From Marinobacter nanhaiticus D15-8W (lineage in GTDB: Bacteria; Pseudomonadota; Gammaproteobacteria; Pseudomonadales; Oleiphilaceae): 64,000 nt of DNA. Positions 16,409-25,540 of this stretch are shown here, one piece after another. The notes below the pieces were generated by a model. That model made no database searches. It saw nothing but the letters and a program-made list of their open reading frames with translations, and was not told the DNA's origin. The DNA lies in contig NZ_AP028878.1 of the NCBI RefSeq assembly GCF_036511935.1, forward strand, positions 2,356,001 through 2,420,000. Direction: 5' to 3'. The translations under genes and the position numbers were made by a program. How positions within the stretch are numbered: the first letter of the stretch is position 1; each line of letters starts with the position of its first letter.

Positions 16409-18076
16409 ATGGATACCAAGAACAAACTTCCACTCGACATGATCTACCACTGGGAAACCGCCAAGGCGGAAGATATCTACATGACGCAGCCGATGGGCGG
16501 CGGCACCGTTGTGGAATACACATGGCGGCGTGCCGCTGGCGAGGCCCGTCGGATGGCGGCTTACCTGAAATCCCTCAACCTGCCGGAAAGGAGCCGCATA
16601 GGCATCCTCTCGAAAAACTGTGCCCAGTGGATCATGTCGGATTGGGCGATCTGGATGGCCGGCCATATCTCCGTACCGCTGTATCCCACGCTGAACGCGG
16701 ATACGGTGCGCTACGTACTCGATCACAGCCGGTGTGAGGTCCTGTTTGTCGGCAAATTGGATGATTGGGACTCCATGAAGTCCGGCGTGCCGGAATCGGT
16801 CCACTGCATCTCTTATCCGCTGAGTCCAAAGAATGACTTCAAGACCTGGGATGAGATTGTTGCCAAGTATCCACCGCTGAAAGAGAACGTGGCCCGGGAT
16901 CCGGACGAGTTGGCTACCATCGTCTACACTTCGGGCAGCACCGGCCGGCCCAAGGGTGTCATGCTGAGTTTTGCCAACCTTGGCTACGCCTCCGTCGGCG
17001 GCACTGAAGCGCTGGAGGTTTCCGCCAACGAGCGGATGCTGTCCTACCTGCCGCTGTCTCACGTATTCGAGCGTTTCGTGGTCGAACTGGGCTCGATGTA
17101 CCGCGGCTTCCAGCTCTATTTTGCCGAGTCCCTGGATACCTTCGTAGAGGATCTCAAGCGGGCCCAGCCCACGCTTTTCCTCGCGGTGCCCCGGATCTGG
17201 ACCAAGTTCCAGCACGGCGTGTTCGAGAAACTGCCACAGCAAAAGCTGGAGAGGCTACTGCGTATCCCGCTACTTAATCGCGTCATCAAGAAAAAGATCC
17301 TGACCAACCTGGGGCTGCAACACGTCAAGTTTGCCGGTAGCGGCTCGGCGCCGCTGTCCCACGATATTCTCGAGTGGTATCGGGGGCTGGGACTTGAATT
17401 GCTGGAAGGCTATGGGATGTCCGAGAACTTTGCCTATTCCCATATGACCAAGCCCGGCAGGGCGCGCACCGGCTACGTGGGCGAAGCGCTTCCGGGGGTG
17501 GATGTGAAGATCAGCGAGGAGGGCGAAGTGCTGGTCAAGAGCCCGGCTACCATGATGGGGTACTACCTGGACGAGGAGAAGACCCGCGAAACATTCACGG
17601 AAGACGGTTATCTCCGTACCGGTGACAAGGGTGAGATCGATGACCTGGGGCGCCTGAAGCTAACCGGCCGTATCAAGGAAATCTTCAAGACCAGCAAGGG
17701 TAAGTACGTCGCACCAGCGCCGATCGAGAATCGCCTGATGAGTCACCCCGATATCGAGATGGTCTGTGTATCCGGCGCCAACTATCCTCAGCCCCATTGC
17801 CTGGTTATGCTGTCCGAGGACGCCCAGCGAAAGACTGCCGATAGCGCTTTCCGCAAGGAGCTCGAAACCAGTTTCGCTTCGCTGCTCAGCGATGTGAACA
17901 ATGCAGTGGACCCCCATGAGCAGTTGAAGTTTATCGCTGTGGTCAAGGATGAGTGGACGATCGAGAACGATTTCCTGACCCCGACGATGAAGCTCAAACG
18001 CAACATGGTCGAGGACGCGTACAAGGCGAACACCGATAGCTGGTATGCCCAGAAGCAGCCGGTGATCTGGCAGTAA
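16409..18076 (+). CDS. AMP-dependent acyl-CoA synthetase/ligase
   Basis: Adenylate-forming ligase of 555 residues, probably a long-chain acyl-CoA synthetase activating fatty acids with ATP and CoA. The ATP/AMP P-loop YTSGSTGRPKG is at residues 173-183. It is followed by LPLSHVFER, the EGYGMSE adenine motif, and YLRTGDKGEID with the hinge region LKLTGRIKEIFKTSKGKY. FLTPTMKLKRN near the C-terminus carries the catalytic Lys, and the LPLSHVFER element is typical of long-chain enzymes. Chain-length specificity cannot be read. A thioesterase gene follows after a terminator. Confidence 0.9.
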   Translation: MDTKNKLPLDMIYHWETAKAEDIYMTQPMGGGTVVEYTWRRAAGEARRMAAYLKSLNLPERSRIGILSKNCAQWIMSDWAIWMAGHISVPLYPTLNADTVRYVLDHSRCEVLFVGKLDDWDSMKSGVPESVHCISYPLSPKNDFKTWDEIVAKYPPLKENVARDPDELATIVYTSGSTGRPKGVMLSFANLGYASVGGTEALEVSANERMLSYLPLSHVFERFVVELGSMYRGFQLYFAESLDTFVEDLKRAQPTLFLAVPRIWTKFQHGVFEKLPQQKLERLLRIPLLNRVIKKKILTNLGLQHVKFAGSGSAPLSHDILEWYRGLGLELLEGYGMSENFAYSHMTKPGRARTGYVGEALPGVDVKISEEGEVLVKSPATMMGYYLDEEKTRETFTEDGYLRTGDKGEIDDLGRLKLTGRIKEIFKTSKGKYVAPAPIENRLMSHPDIEMVCVSGANYPQPHCLVMLSEDAQRKTADSAFRKELETSFASLLSDVNNAVDPHEQLKFIAVVKDEWTIENDFLTPTMKLKRNMVEDAYKANTDSWYAQKQPVIWQ

Positions 18077-18133
18077 CTTTGACGAGCTCCGGTGGGTTGC
18101 AGCCTGCGGGAGTATGGGCCATCGATCGTTAGC

Positions 18134-18159
18134 AAAAGGCCTCCCCGGAGGCCTTCCTT
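18134..18159 (+). terminator. Terminator after acyl-CoA synthetase
   Basis: AAGGCCTCC (18136-18144) pairs with GGAGGCCTT (18147-18155), giving a compact GC-rich hairpin followed by CCTT. It lies 60 bases after the synthetase stop. Confidence 0.6.
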
Positions 18160-18254
18160 GCATTTAAGGACAATGGAATTCCCTGGCCAGCCTTTGGTCG
18201 AATTGGGTGAGGTTCTCATGCAGCTTAGACTGACTGTAAAGGAGGACGATCCCT

Positions 18255-18731
18255 ATGGCCCAGCTTGCCCGGTTGAAAGAGCGCATCAACGAAGAAATCC
18301 CCCTGACCCGCGCCCTGGGCGTAACCTTCTCCGACTATACCGGCGACAGTATCATCGCCCGCGCGCCCCTTGCATCGAACCACAATCACCAGGGAACCGG
18401 CTTTGGTGGCAGCCTCTACGCCGTTGCCGTGACGGCTGCGTGGTCGCTGCTTGAGCTCTGGCTTGAGGCGCGTGGACTCATGGGGCGGGTAATCATTCAA
18501 TCGGGCACCATGGATTATGGTCTGCCGGTCAGCAACAACTTCCACGCCCGCTGTACCTTGCCCTCGGAAGAGGATATGCAGCGTTTTGCGCGAAGCGTCG
18601 AGCGCAGGGGCAAGGGACGTGTCTGTCTGGAGTCGACGGTATTCGTAGATGAGGGTGGTTCGGCCTTTCCCGCCGCCACTTTCAGCGGCCGCTTCGTCGT
18701 GATCAAGGGCGAAGACGGCCCTGACACCTGA
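18255..18731 (+). CDS. YiiD C-terminal-type hotdog thioesterase
   Basis: 158-residue protein matching the putative thioesterase domain at the C-terminus of E. coli YiiD (FabY; PF09500 family). Key stretches are NHNHQGTGFGGSLYAVA, with the conserved Asn/His and GGS helix, and the strand region around VIIQSGTMDY. E. coli YiiD also has an N-terminal acetyltransferase domain, absent here, so this is the stand-alone form. A strong AAAGGAGG at 18239-18246 precedes ATG 18255. Substrate is unknown; the acyl-CoA synthetase upstream is suggestive but separated by a terminator. Confidence 0.82.
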   Translation: MAQLARLKERINEEIPLTRALGVTFSDYTGDSIIARAPLASNHNHQGTGFGGSLYAVAVTAAWSLLELWLEARGLMGRVIIQSGTMDYGLPVSNNFHARCTLPSEEDMQRFARSVERRGKGRVCLESTVFVDEGGSAFPAATFSGRFVVIKGEDGPDT

Positions 18732-18768
18732 GCGCGATAGTGAAACCAGGCTTTTGTGGATGGCCGGC

Positions 18769-20469
18769 TCAGTGGAACTCCCTGGACTGGGCGATCGACC
18801 GGCTCATCACAATGACCGGTACAATACCCGCAACGACGATTACCAAGGCCGGTAGGCCGCTCTGGCGCAACATCTCATCGGACGCGAACTGGTAGACGTA
18901 AGTCGCCAGGGTTTCGAAATTGAAGGGCCGCAGGATGAGCGTGGCCGGCAATTCCTTCATGCAATCCACGAACACCACCAATGCTGCGGTAAGTAGCGTC
19001 CCGCGGAGCATTGGCAAATGGACCCGCACGAGTGTCTTCCCTGCGGGCACACCCATGGAGCGCGAAGCCATGTCCATGCTGGGGGTGATCTTCTGCAGGG
19101 CACTTTCCAGGCTGCCCGCCGATACAGCCAGGAATCGCACGGTGTAGGCAAACACGATAGCGAAGGCCGTTCCGCTCAACAGCAACCCCGAATTCCAGCC
19201 AAACCAGCGCTCCATGCGTAAATCAAGCCAGTTGTCGAAGGCGGCAAAGGGAACGATGACGCCGACGGCGAGGACGGCGCCGGGCATGGCGTAACCCAGG
19301 CTGGACAAGCGCATCAGGACCCGCATGCCGCGGGTATCGTGGAGGCGTCGGCTGTAGGCCAACAGCAAGCCGATAGCGAGTGTCATCACTGCCGCCGCGC
19401 CCGAAAGGAAAAGGCTGTTCAACGCATTTTCAACGAAGGTCGCGGTCCAGCTCTCCGCGAAGTACTCGATGGCGTAGTACCCCAAGACTAATGCCGGGAT
19501 CACGAAGCCGAGTACCAGGGGAATGGCGCAGACAGCAATGCACAGTACTTGCCGCGGCCGGGAGATCCGGAAACGGTGCAGGGGATGACGCAGGTCCCTC
19601 GCAGCATACTGCTGTTGGCGTCTCCTCGAGTAACGTTCGAGCGTGACCAGGATCAGCACGAAGCTGAGCATTACCGTAGCGATTTGGGCCGCGCCCCCGA
19701 GGTTGCCAAGGTTCATCCAGGTATCGAACAGACCTGCCGTCAGCGTATTGACTGCGAAGAAATCGACGGTGCCAAAATCGTTGAGGGTTTCCATCAGTAC
19801 CAATGAAAGCCCCACCGCAATGGCAGGCCGGGCGATCGGCAAGACTACCCTGAAAAAGGTGCCGAAAGCTGACTGTCCCAGACTGCGGCTGACGGCAAAC
19901 AGGGACGGGGATTGCTCCAGGAACGCGGCGCGGGCCAGGAGGTAGATGTAGGGATAGAGCACCAGGCCGATCATCAGGGTAGCGCCGGTCACGCTGCGGA
20001 TAGACGGAAACCAGTAGTCGGCGGCGTTTCGCCAGCCAAAGAGGTCTCGCAGGAATACCTGCACCGGGCCGGCGTAATCCAACAGGTCGGTGTAAACATA
20101 GGCGATAACATAGGCCGGTACCGCGAAAGGTAATAGCAAGGCCCATTCGAAGAAGCGCCGGCCCGGAAATTGGCACATGGTGACCAGCCAGGCCGTGGCA
20201 ATGCCGATCACCAAGGTGATCATCGATACGCCAAGCATGAGCTTGAAGGTGTTCGACAGGTAGATCGGCAGGGTTGTGTCGATCAGGTGGGGCCAGACAT
20301 TCTCTTCCGGAAAGAGGGCCAGGTAGAGGACCGCAAACACGGGGAGTGCAACCAGCGCGGTTGTAAACGCGGCCGAAAGGACCCAGCGTTTGGACGTGCC
20401 GGAACGCATCTTTGTCTGGTGGAGCTCACTCTGTGCCCCGATAAGTAGGCCGTTTGCCGCCTGGTTCAT
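18769..20469 (-). CDS. Iron(III) ABC transporter permease, FbpB/SfuB type
   Basis: Fused two-domain inner-membrane permease of 566 residues and about twelve membrane segments. Each half carries a BPD_transp_1 ATPase-coupling loop: the first around ARAAFLEQSPSLFAVSRSLG, the second around ESALQKITPSMDMASRSMG. This is typical of ferric-iron importers of the FbpB/SfuB class. The binding-protein gene lies 72 bases upstream on the same strand. No ATPase gene is adjacent, so the ATPase must be encoded elsewhere. Confidence 0.88.
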   Translation of the reverse strand: MNQAANGLLIGAQSELHQTKMRSGTSKRWVLSAAFTTALVALPVFAVLYLALFPEENVWPHLIDTTLPIYLSNTFKLMLGVSMITLVIGIATAWLVTMCQFPGRRFFEWALLLPFAVPAYVIAYVYTDLLDYAGPVQVFLRDLFGWRNAADYWFPSIRSVTGATLMIGLVLYPYIYLLARAAFLEQSPSLFAVSRSLGQSAFGTFFRVVLPIARPAIAVGLSLVLMETLNDFGTVDFFAVNTLTAGLFDTWMNLGNLGGAAQIATVMLSFVLILVTLERYSRRRQQQYAARDLRHPLHRFRISRPRQVLCIAVCAIPLVLGFVIPALVLGYYAIEYFAESWTATFVENALNSLFLSGAAAVMTLAIGLLLAYSRRLHDTRGMRVLMRLSSLGYAMPGAVLAVGVIVPFAAFDNWLDLRMERWFGWNSGLLLSGTAFAIVFAYTVRFLAVSAGSLESALQKITPSMDMASRSMGVPAGKTLVRVHLPMLRGTLLTAALVVFVDCMKELPATLILRPFNFETLATYVYQFASDEMLRQSGLPALVIVVAGIVPVIVMSRSIAQSREFH

Positions 20470-20541
20470 AAGAATGTGTTGCCTTGCCCGAAAGGCGCGG
20501 AGTCTACCAGACCTTCCGGGTTCGGCAATCCAGCGCGCGGA

Positions 20542-21558
20542 TCAGTTATCGTAATTGACCCGGTCGACCATCTTGACGGCGGCTTCCCGGTTTTCTGCGA
20601 TCGTCTGCAGGGACAGCTCGTCCGCATTCAGGTCACCCCAACTCGCAACCAGCTCCGACGGCTGCACCGCAGGATTGACCGGATATTCGAAGTTGACCTT
20701 GGCGTAGATACGCTGGGCTTCCGGCGTGGTCAGGAATTCCATGAACTTGATGGCGTTGTCGCGGTTGGGCGCGCTGTTGGTGAGGGCCATGCCGCTAATA
20801 TTGACGTGGGCGCCGCGGCCATCGGCGTTCGGGAAAACAACGTTGACGGCTTCGGCCGCCGGCCGCTGGTTCTCGTCCTGCAGCATGTTGCCGTAGTAGT
20901 AGCTATTGCCGATAGCCAGGTCGCAGACCCCCTCCGCTACGGCCTTGATCTGGTCACGATCGCCGCCCTGGGGCTTGCGTGCCAGGTTGTCCTTGACCCC
21001 TTGCAGCCACTCTTCGGTCTCCGCCTCACCGTGGTGGGCGATCATCGACGAAATAAGCGCTATGTTGTACGGGTGCTTACCGCTTCGGGTGCAGATGCGG
21101 CCTTCCCATTTGTCGTCCGCCAGTTGCTCGTAGGTCGTGATTTCACCCCGTTCGACCCGCTCTTTGGAGGCAAAGATCAGACGGGCACGGGTGGTAAGGC
21201 CGTACCATTTGCCTTCGGGATGACGGTACTGTTCGGGAATATCCTCTGACAGAACATCGGTTTCCAGGGGCGCGGTGAGGCCGCGCTCGACCAGTTCATT
21301 CAGTCGCGAGATATCGACGGTCATGACGACATCTGCTGGGCTGTTACGGCCCTCGCGTTCAAGCCTCTCGGCCAGTCCTGATTTCGCAAAGACGACGTTG
21401 GTTTCGATTCCGGTTTTCGTTGTGAATGCTTCGAGTAGCGGCTCGAGCAGATAGGGCTGACGGTAGGAATAGATGTTGACTTCATCCGCTGCGCTGGCGC
21501 TCATTGGGGCGGAAAGGAGGAGTGTGGTCAAACCAACGGTCATCGTGTGCTTTAGCAT
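20542..21558 (-). CDS. Iron(III) ABC transporter substrate-binding protein, FbpA/FutA type
   Basis: Periplasmic iron-binding protein of 338 residues. A signal peptide ends in SASA near residue 23, then DEVNIYSYRQPYLLEPLLEAF follows, the standard start of the class. The tyrosine cluster GNSYYYGNM supplies the conserved iron-ligating tyrosines, and VVFPNADGRGAHVNISG is also typical. AGGAG lies 10 bases before ATG 21558. It is transcribed with the FbpB-type permease. Two AT-rich candidate Fur sites lie upstream (21585-21688). Confidence 0.9.
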   Translation of the reverse strand: MLKHTMTVGLTTLLLSAPMSASAADEVNIYSYRQPYLLEPLLEAFTTKTGIETNVVFAKSGLAERLEREGRNSPADVVMTVDISRLNELVERGLTAPLETDVLSEDIPEQYRHPEGKWYGLTTRARLIFASKERVERGEITTYEQLADDKWEGRICTRSGKHPYNIALISSMIAHHGEAETEEWLQGVKDNLARKPQGGDRDQIKAVAEGVCDLAIGNSYYYGNMLQDENQRPAAEAVNVVFPNADGRGAHVNISGMALTNSAPNRDNAIKFMEFLTTPEAQRIYAKVNFEYPVNPAVQPSELVASWGDLNADELSLQTIAENREAAVKMVDRVNYDN

Positions 21559-21584
21559 CGATCGGGTGCTCCTAGTAAAGCTAT

Positions 21585-21688
21585 GAGAGATTATTCTGAT
21601 TATTCACTGTCAACGGCTTCACCGGGAATGCGATGCGTGCCGATTAACTGTGATTGCTGTTATAAAACGAACGTATTCTCATTATTAT
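21585..21688 (-). promoter_or_regulatory. Possible Fur-binding region upstream of the iron transporter
   Basis: Two AT-rich elements on the minus strand, AATAATCAGAATAATC (about 21588-21603) and ATAATAATGAGAATACG (21672-21688), partly match the Fur consensus GATAATGATAATCATTATC, each at about 11 of 19 positions. Iron importers of this class are commonly Fur-repressed, which is the main reason to propose the sites. Confidence 0.35.
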
Positions 21689-21835
21689 AGTTGAATAAAT
21701 CAAATACCTCGTTGCAAATAATCACAGGCGAACCTGTTGCGTTTAGTGCTATGCTCACCAGCAAACAAGGAATTGGCGAGCCTGCTCCGGGCCGCCAAGT
21801 GTTGTCTGTTGTCAATGCTGTAGTTGAGCCCAACA

Positions 21836-22102
21836 ATGTCAATTGATCGACGAGCCCATATCCGTACTGCGTTGAATGCGCAGGTCAGTGTTACCCACCC
21901 CTCGCTCGGGCGGCGAATCTACAATACCCGTGACATCTCGGACGGTGGCATTTTCGTCGTTGCCGAAGAGGATGAATTGCCCGCGATCGGCGACCGTGTC
22001 GAAGTCCAGGTCCAGGGTTTGCCGGTACCGGCTCCCGTTCTGGAAATGGAAGTGGTACGAATGACGGTTGACGGGTTCGGGCTCCAGTTCATCAATCTCT
22101 GA
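21836..22102 (+). CDS. PilZ domain protein
   Basis: 88-residue single-domain protein. The c-di-GMP contacts of PilZ are present: the Arg-rich start (RRAHIRTAL, the RxxxR element) and TRDISDGGIFV (the DxSxxG element), followed by the beta-barrel ending in DGFGLQFINL. ATG 21836 is preferred; a TTG at 21824 would add four residues. It probably binds cyclic di-GMP and acts through an unknown partner. The degenerate HD-GYP gene two positions downstream is on the same strand but not clearly in one operon. Confidence 0.87.
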   Translation: MSIDRRAHIRTALNAQVSVTHPSLGRRIYNTRDISDGGIFVVAEEDELPAIGDRVEVQVQGLPVPAPVLEMEVVRMTVDGFGLQFINL

Positions 22103-22252
22103 AACCTTTCCGTATCGGATACATTCGATTTCAGGACGCCTGCAATCTTCAAGGCTCATCGACCTGAGCTTCGAGCTGTGAAAAGCTCGTCATAACGGTG
22201 TATCCGGATATGGCATAGTTGCACACTGCCATATCCGCCGCATGGACGAACG

Positions 22253-22840
22253 ATGAAACGGAATTGCCTGCCGCTGACTACAGTCTCCCTGTTGATAAGC
22301 GCATTTCTCGGGGGCTGTGCCTCTTACCAGAACCACTATGGTGTTTTCAGTGCCGCTAACTCCGCAGGGGAGGCGCGTCAGTTCCGCGTGACCTGGACGA
22401 CAGCCGACTACCCCGATTGGTGGCTAGCCTCGGACCAGGCCACGCCGATCCGTCTGGAAACCCAGTGCAGTACACGAACCTGGGTTTTAAAGGACGCCTC
22501 ACACCGGACACCCCATGCCGACGCCTGTGGAGAGGGGATCGTTGCTTGCGGCGATCCGGAACAGGACCTGGAGGCTGCCAGCGGAGAGCCTGCCGGTGCC
22601 GGCGTTCAGTGTATGCGCATCGCCAATGCCGATCGGGTGCTGGAACTCGATCGCCAGGTGCGGCTCCTTGTGGCCTGCAAGCCGAATGATACCGAGGTAT
22701 TGGTCGGGGGAGAGGCCGTTAACCGCGATTATCTCCGGACCTCAGTGGTGCCCTACAGCATCAGCGTCCGACGTGCACCACGAGACAGTCTTTCCTCCCG
22801 CCCGCCGGAATTCGACAATGGCATCTGCGCCAAGGACTAG
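22253..22840 (+). CDS. Putative lipoprotein, function unknown
   Basis: 195 residues with a lipoprotein signal peptide; the lipobox is LGGC with the lipidated Cys at 22. The mature protein is Cys-rich (six or more), including CSTRTW, DACGEG, IVACGD, VQCMR and LVACKPND, suggesting disulfides in the periplasm. No known domain is recognised. It lies 150 bases after the PilZ gene and 149 before the HD-GYP gene on the same strand. No function is proposed. Confidence 0.65.
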   Translation: MKRNCLPLTTVSLLISAFLGGCASYQNHYGVFSAANSAGEARQFRVTWTTADYPDWWLASDQATPIRLETQCSTRTWVLKDASHRTPHADACGEGIVACGDPEQDLEAASGEPAGAGVQCMRIANADRVLELDRQVRLLVACKPNDTEVLVGGEAVNRDYLRTSVVPYSISVRRAPRDSLSSRPPEFDNGICAKD

Positions 22841-22989
22841 AGCCTGCGCATGGATTGTGACGGACGTCACGCCTTCAGTGATAAGCCATTCTCGATGCTA
22901 CGTTTTGTTGCACGCGGATATGGTCTGTAACGAACTGTTATGTCTCGGTTGCAGGCGAGTACAAAATCGTAATTGTGTCTTGGATTGGG

Positions 22990-24339
22990 ATGATCAGAAT
23001 GGAAGCGTCGATCAATTTGCTGGGCTCGAGGTACGTCGTGGGTGTCCGCCAGAGAAAGGTAGCGGTTCATGATTTGACGGTTGGCGCGTTCGTGTCCGAT
23101 CTGGATCGTCCGTGGCACCAGACCCCGTTCCCAATCCAGGGCTTCTATGTCCGCAGCCAAGACGATATCCGCTCGCTCACGTCATTCTGCAAGTGGGTGA
23201 TGGTGGATGTGGCGGAAACCCGTGATACCTCGGAGTTTGAAACGTCCGGTGCGCCCATCTTTGCCCGCCGTAGCGCCAAACGCATCGATCAGGATATCGT
23301 GCAGTTACCGCCCATACAGGTGCGTAATCGCCAAGATTATCCGATCGCCTCGACGCTCAAGAAAGAGGCCCGCCAGAGCACTCGCCTGCTAAAGGACGTG
23401 GATAAGGCTCTCAAGCTGGTTGAGCGTGAGGTCCGGGGCGGGGCGCAGCCCGATTTCCGTGTTCTGTCGCGAGTCGCCAGAGGGATGGCCGGCAGTGTGG
23501 TCCGGAATCCGGATGCCATGCTTTGGGTTGCCCGGCTACGCCAGCACGATGATCACAGTTATCGGCATTCGCTGAATGCTGCTGTCTGGGCATTGGTTTG
23601 CGGCCGCCATATGGGGTTGGAGGTCGATGCCCTGAACAACCTGGCCCTCGGCGCATTACTTTGCCACATCGGCAAGCTCGACCTTCCTGTGCAACTAGTA
23701 CGTAAGGACACGATGCTCGATGTCGACGACTATGCCGAGTTTCGAACCTATGTCGAGAAGGGGGTTCAGCGTCTGCAGCAGGCAGGTATGCCCCGTGCGG
23801 TCATCAATGTCGTCCAGTATCACCGTGAACGGCACAATGGTTCAGGTTTCCCCGGGCGAGTGCGGGGTGATCGCATCCCGTTGCTGGCGAAAATAGCCGG
23901 GCTGGTGGATTACTACGAAACCCTGGTCGAGCCGCGGGGCGAACATACACCCATGACCCCCGCCCAGGCAGTGGCTCATCTGTTCGAACTTCGCAATATC
24001 GAGTTCCAGGAAGACCTCGTCGAGCACTTCATCCAATCCATTGGCATCTATCCCACCGGCACGCTCGTCCAGCTCAGCAATGGCCAGCGAGGCGCCGTGA
24101 TATCCAATTCCCGGGGACGTCGTCTCTGGCCCCAGGTCATGGTCATGACTGATATGGAGCAGAAGCCATTAAAGGCAGCCCGCATCGTAAACCTGTCAGA
24201 ATTCAACGAAGGGCGCGAGCCGGAGCAGGTCTTGTCGGTCAGCCATTGCTTGCCGTTTGGAGCCGAGGGCTTGGATCCGCGTCACTTCGAGGTCACGGGT
24301 GCCAACTCGCGCTGGAGTCTTCGCCACCTGATGGGGTAG
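22990..24339 (+). CDS. DUF3391 plus degenerate HD-GYP domain protein
   Basis: About 450 residues. The N-terminal part (VAVHDLTVGAFVSDLDRPW) is the DUF3391 domain that commonly precedes HD-GYP phosphodiesterase domains. The C-terminal HD-GYP fold begins at RHSLNAAVWAL, but its catalytic signature is altered. The HD dyad of LLHDIGK reads LLCHIGK (Cys225-His226), the later metal His region reads FRTYVEKG, HHERxDGSGYP reads HRERHNGSGFP (278-288). The Asp in AGLVDYYETL is kept. Family members hydrolyse cyclic di-GMP with a di- or tri-iron centre; these changes make that unlikely, and a sensing or adaptor role is inferred. The start is uncertain (GTG 22975, ATG 22990, ATG 22999). Confidence 0.85.
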   Translation: MIRMEASINLLGSRYVVGVRQRKVAVHDLTVGAFVSDLDRPWHQTPFPIQGFYVRSQDDIRSLTSFCKWVMVDVAETRDTSEFETSGAPIFARRSAKRIDQDIVQLPPIQVRNRQDYPIASTLKKEARQSTRLLKDVDKALKLVEREVRGGAQPDFRVLSRVARGMAGSVVRNPDAMLWVARLRQHDDHSYRHSLNAAVWALVCGRHMGLEVDALNNLALGALLCHIGKLDLPVQLVRKDTMLDVDDYAEFRTYVEKGVQRLQQAGMPRAVINVVQYHRERHNGSGFPGRVRGDRIPLLAKIAGLVDYYETLVEPRGEHTPMTPAQAVAHLFELRNIEFQEDLVEHFIQSIGIYPTGTLVQLSNGQRGAVISNSRGRRLWPQVMVMTDMEQKPLKAARIVNLSEFNEGREPEQVLSVSHCLPFGAEGLDPRHFEVTGANSRWSLRHLMG

Positions 24340-24412
24340 CTACGACACCATGCGGGTGGCCACCACTTCCTCTTCGTTTTCCGCGTTACACGCCGGAACC
24401 GCTGCCCGATAT

Positions 24413-25540
24413 CTATTCGATCACTACCCGCAAAGGCTTGCGTAACCAGCGGTAGTCGTCCGCGGGGCGGAAGTTGATGATCAGGTTACTTTCTTCCCCG
24501 GCCTCCCCAGCAACGAAATACTCCACCGAGTGCGTCTGTGCGTTATAGCTGTGGACCACCACCGCTGAAGGGTTGGTGCTTTTTGCTTCGATCTTTAGCA
24601 GATCTGGCTTTCCACCGACTTTTTTCAGGATGACGTCCTTGATGCGGGTGTCCGTCGCCGGTAGGTTTGCGGTTACGCTGCTCAGGTAATAGTCGTTGGC
24701 CCGATCCGTGGTGATACGATCGAGTTCGCGCAGCAGGTATTCCTCAACGTCGTCGAGATCAATATCGTTGACCTCCCGGATGGCGTTGAGTATGCGCTCC
24801 CGTTCGTTCTCCAGGTCGATCTTGTACTCGATGTCGGGGTCCCGTACTTCGTCCTCGGCCAGTTCCGGCGCTGCATCGATTTCTGCCTGGGTTGGCGGGT
24901 CCTCGCACAGTTCGTCACCTTCCGGTTGGAAACAGATGTCGCGCAGTAACTGGTTGACAGGAGAGTACTGATCGTCACTGTCATCGTCTGCCTCACCAAT
25001 ATCCGCCACGGCGAATGTGCTGACAGGTTGGGCAAAGTCGATCGGGGTGGCCAGCGCTTTGAGTTGCTCGTTCAGTTGACTTACCACGCGGTCGGTAATG
25101 ACGACGTTGTCGTCATCGGCAATGGACTGGTTGTCGTCGAGTGCCAGCAGGAAGCGGGTGATATTGACCAGGGTCGGGTTATCGATGACCTGTCGCTCGA
25201 CTGGTCTGTGACTGAGGAGGCCTTGGTCGTCGGGGATGGCATTGCGCAGAGCCTCACGGGTCTCTGCGAGAAATTGCAACGGCGTGATGATGTCGTCTGC
25301 CGGTACGTCCGAGGCAATCGGCAGATCTCCGACTGAAAAGCTGACGGTTTCACCAGGATAGTACTTGAAATGACCGTTGGCATCCGTTTCCCCGGTCTGG
25401 CTTTGCGTCTGGTAGGCGAGACCCTCGACGCCCGACAGGGTAAGCTGGCCGGTCGAAGTATCGTCGCCACCGCCGCTATCGCCACCGCAGCCTTGCAATA
25501 GGGCCAGGGAGGAGATCAACACAAGGGGCTTGAGTCGCAT
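24413..25540 (-). CDS. Putative lipoprotein, function unknown
   Basis: 375 residues with lipobox LLQGC (lipidated Cys18) and a Gly/Asp-rich linker (GGDSGGGDD). The next segment (SGVEGLAYQTQ ... GETDANGHFKYYPGETVSFSVGD) resembles a repeat seen in surface lipoproteins of marine gammaproteobacteria, where a TDANGxFxY motif precedes GExVxFxxGD. A central acidic stretch is rich in Asp and Glu. The C-terminus looks beta-rich. No enzyme motif is seen. Its 3' end faces the HD-GYP gene. Confidence 0.65.
   Translation of the reverse strand: MRLKPLVLISSLALLQGCGGDSGGGDDTSTGQLTLSGVEGLAYQTQSQTGETDANGHFKYYPGETVSFSVGDLPIASDVPADDIITPLQFLAETREALRNAIPDDQGLLSHRPVERQVIDNPTLVNITRFLLALDDNQSIADDDNVVITDRVVSQLNEQLKALATPIDFAQPVSTFAVADIGEADDDSDDQYSPVNQLLRDICFQPEGDELCEDPPTQAEIDAAPELAEDEVRDPDIEYKIDLENERERILNAIREVNDIDLDDVEEYLLRELDRITTDRANDYYLSSVTANLPATDTRIKDVILKKVGGKPDLLKIEAKSTNPSAVVVHSYNAQTHSVEYFVAGEAGEESNLIINFRPADDYRWLRKPLRVVIE

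Noticed and set aside
16331..17242. 303-codon minus-strand frame opposite the acyl-CoA synthetase
   Set aside because: It overlaps a complete AMP-ligase with canonical motifs and has no family resemblance.
21660..21842. 60-codon minus-strand frame upstream of the iron transporter
   Set aside because: AT-rich promoter DNA; the translation shows no signal, domain or ribosome binding site.
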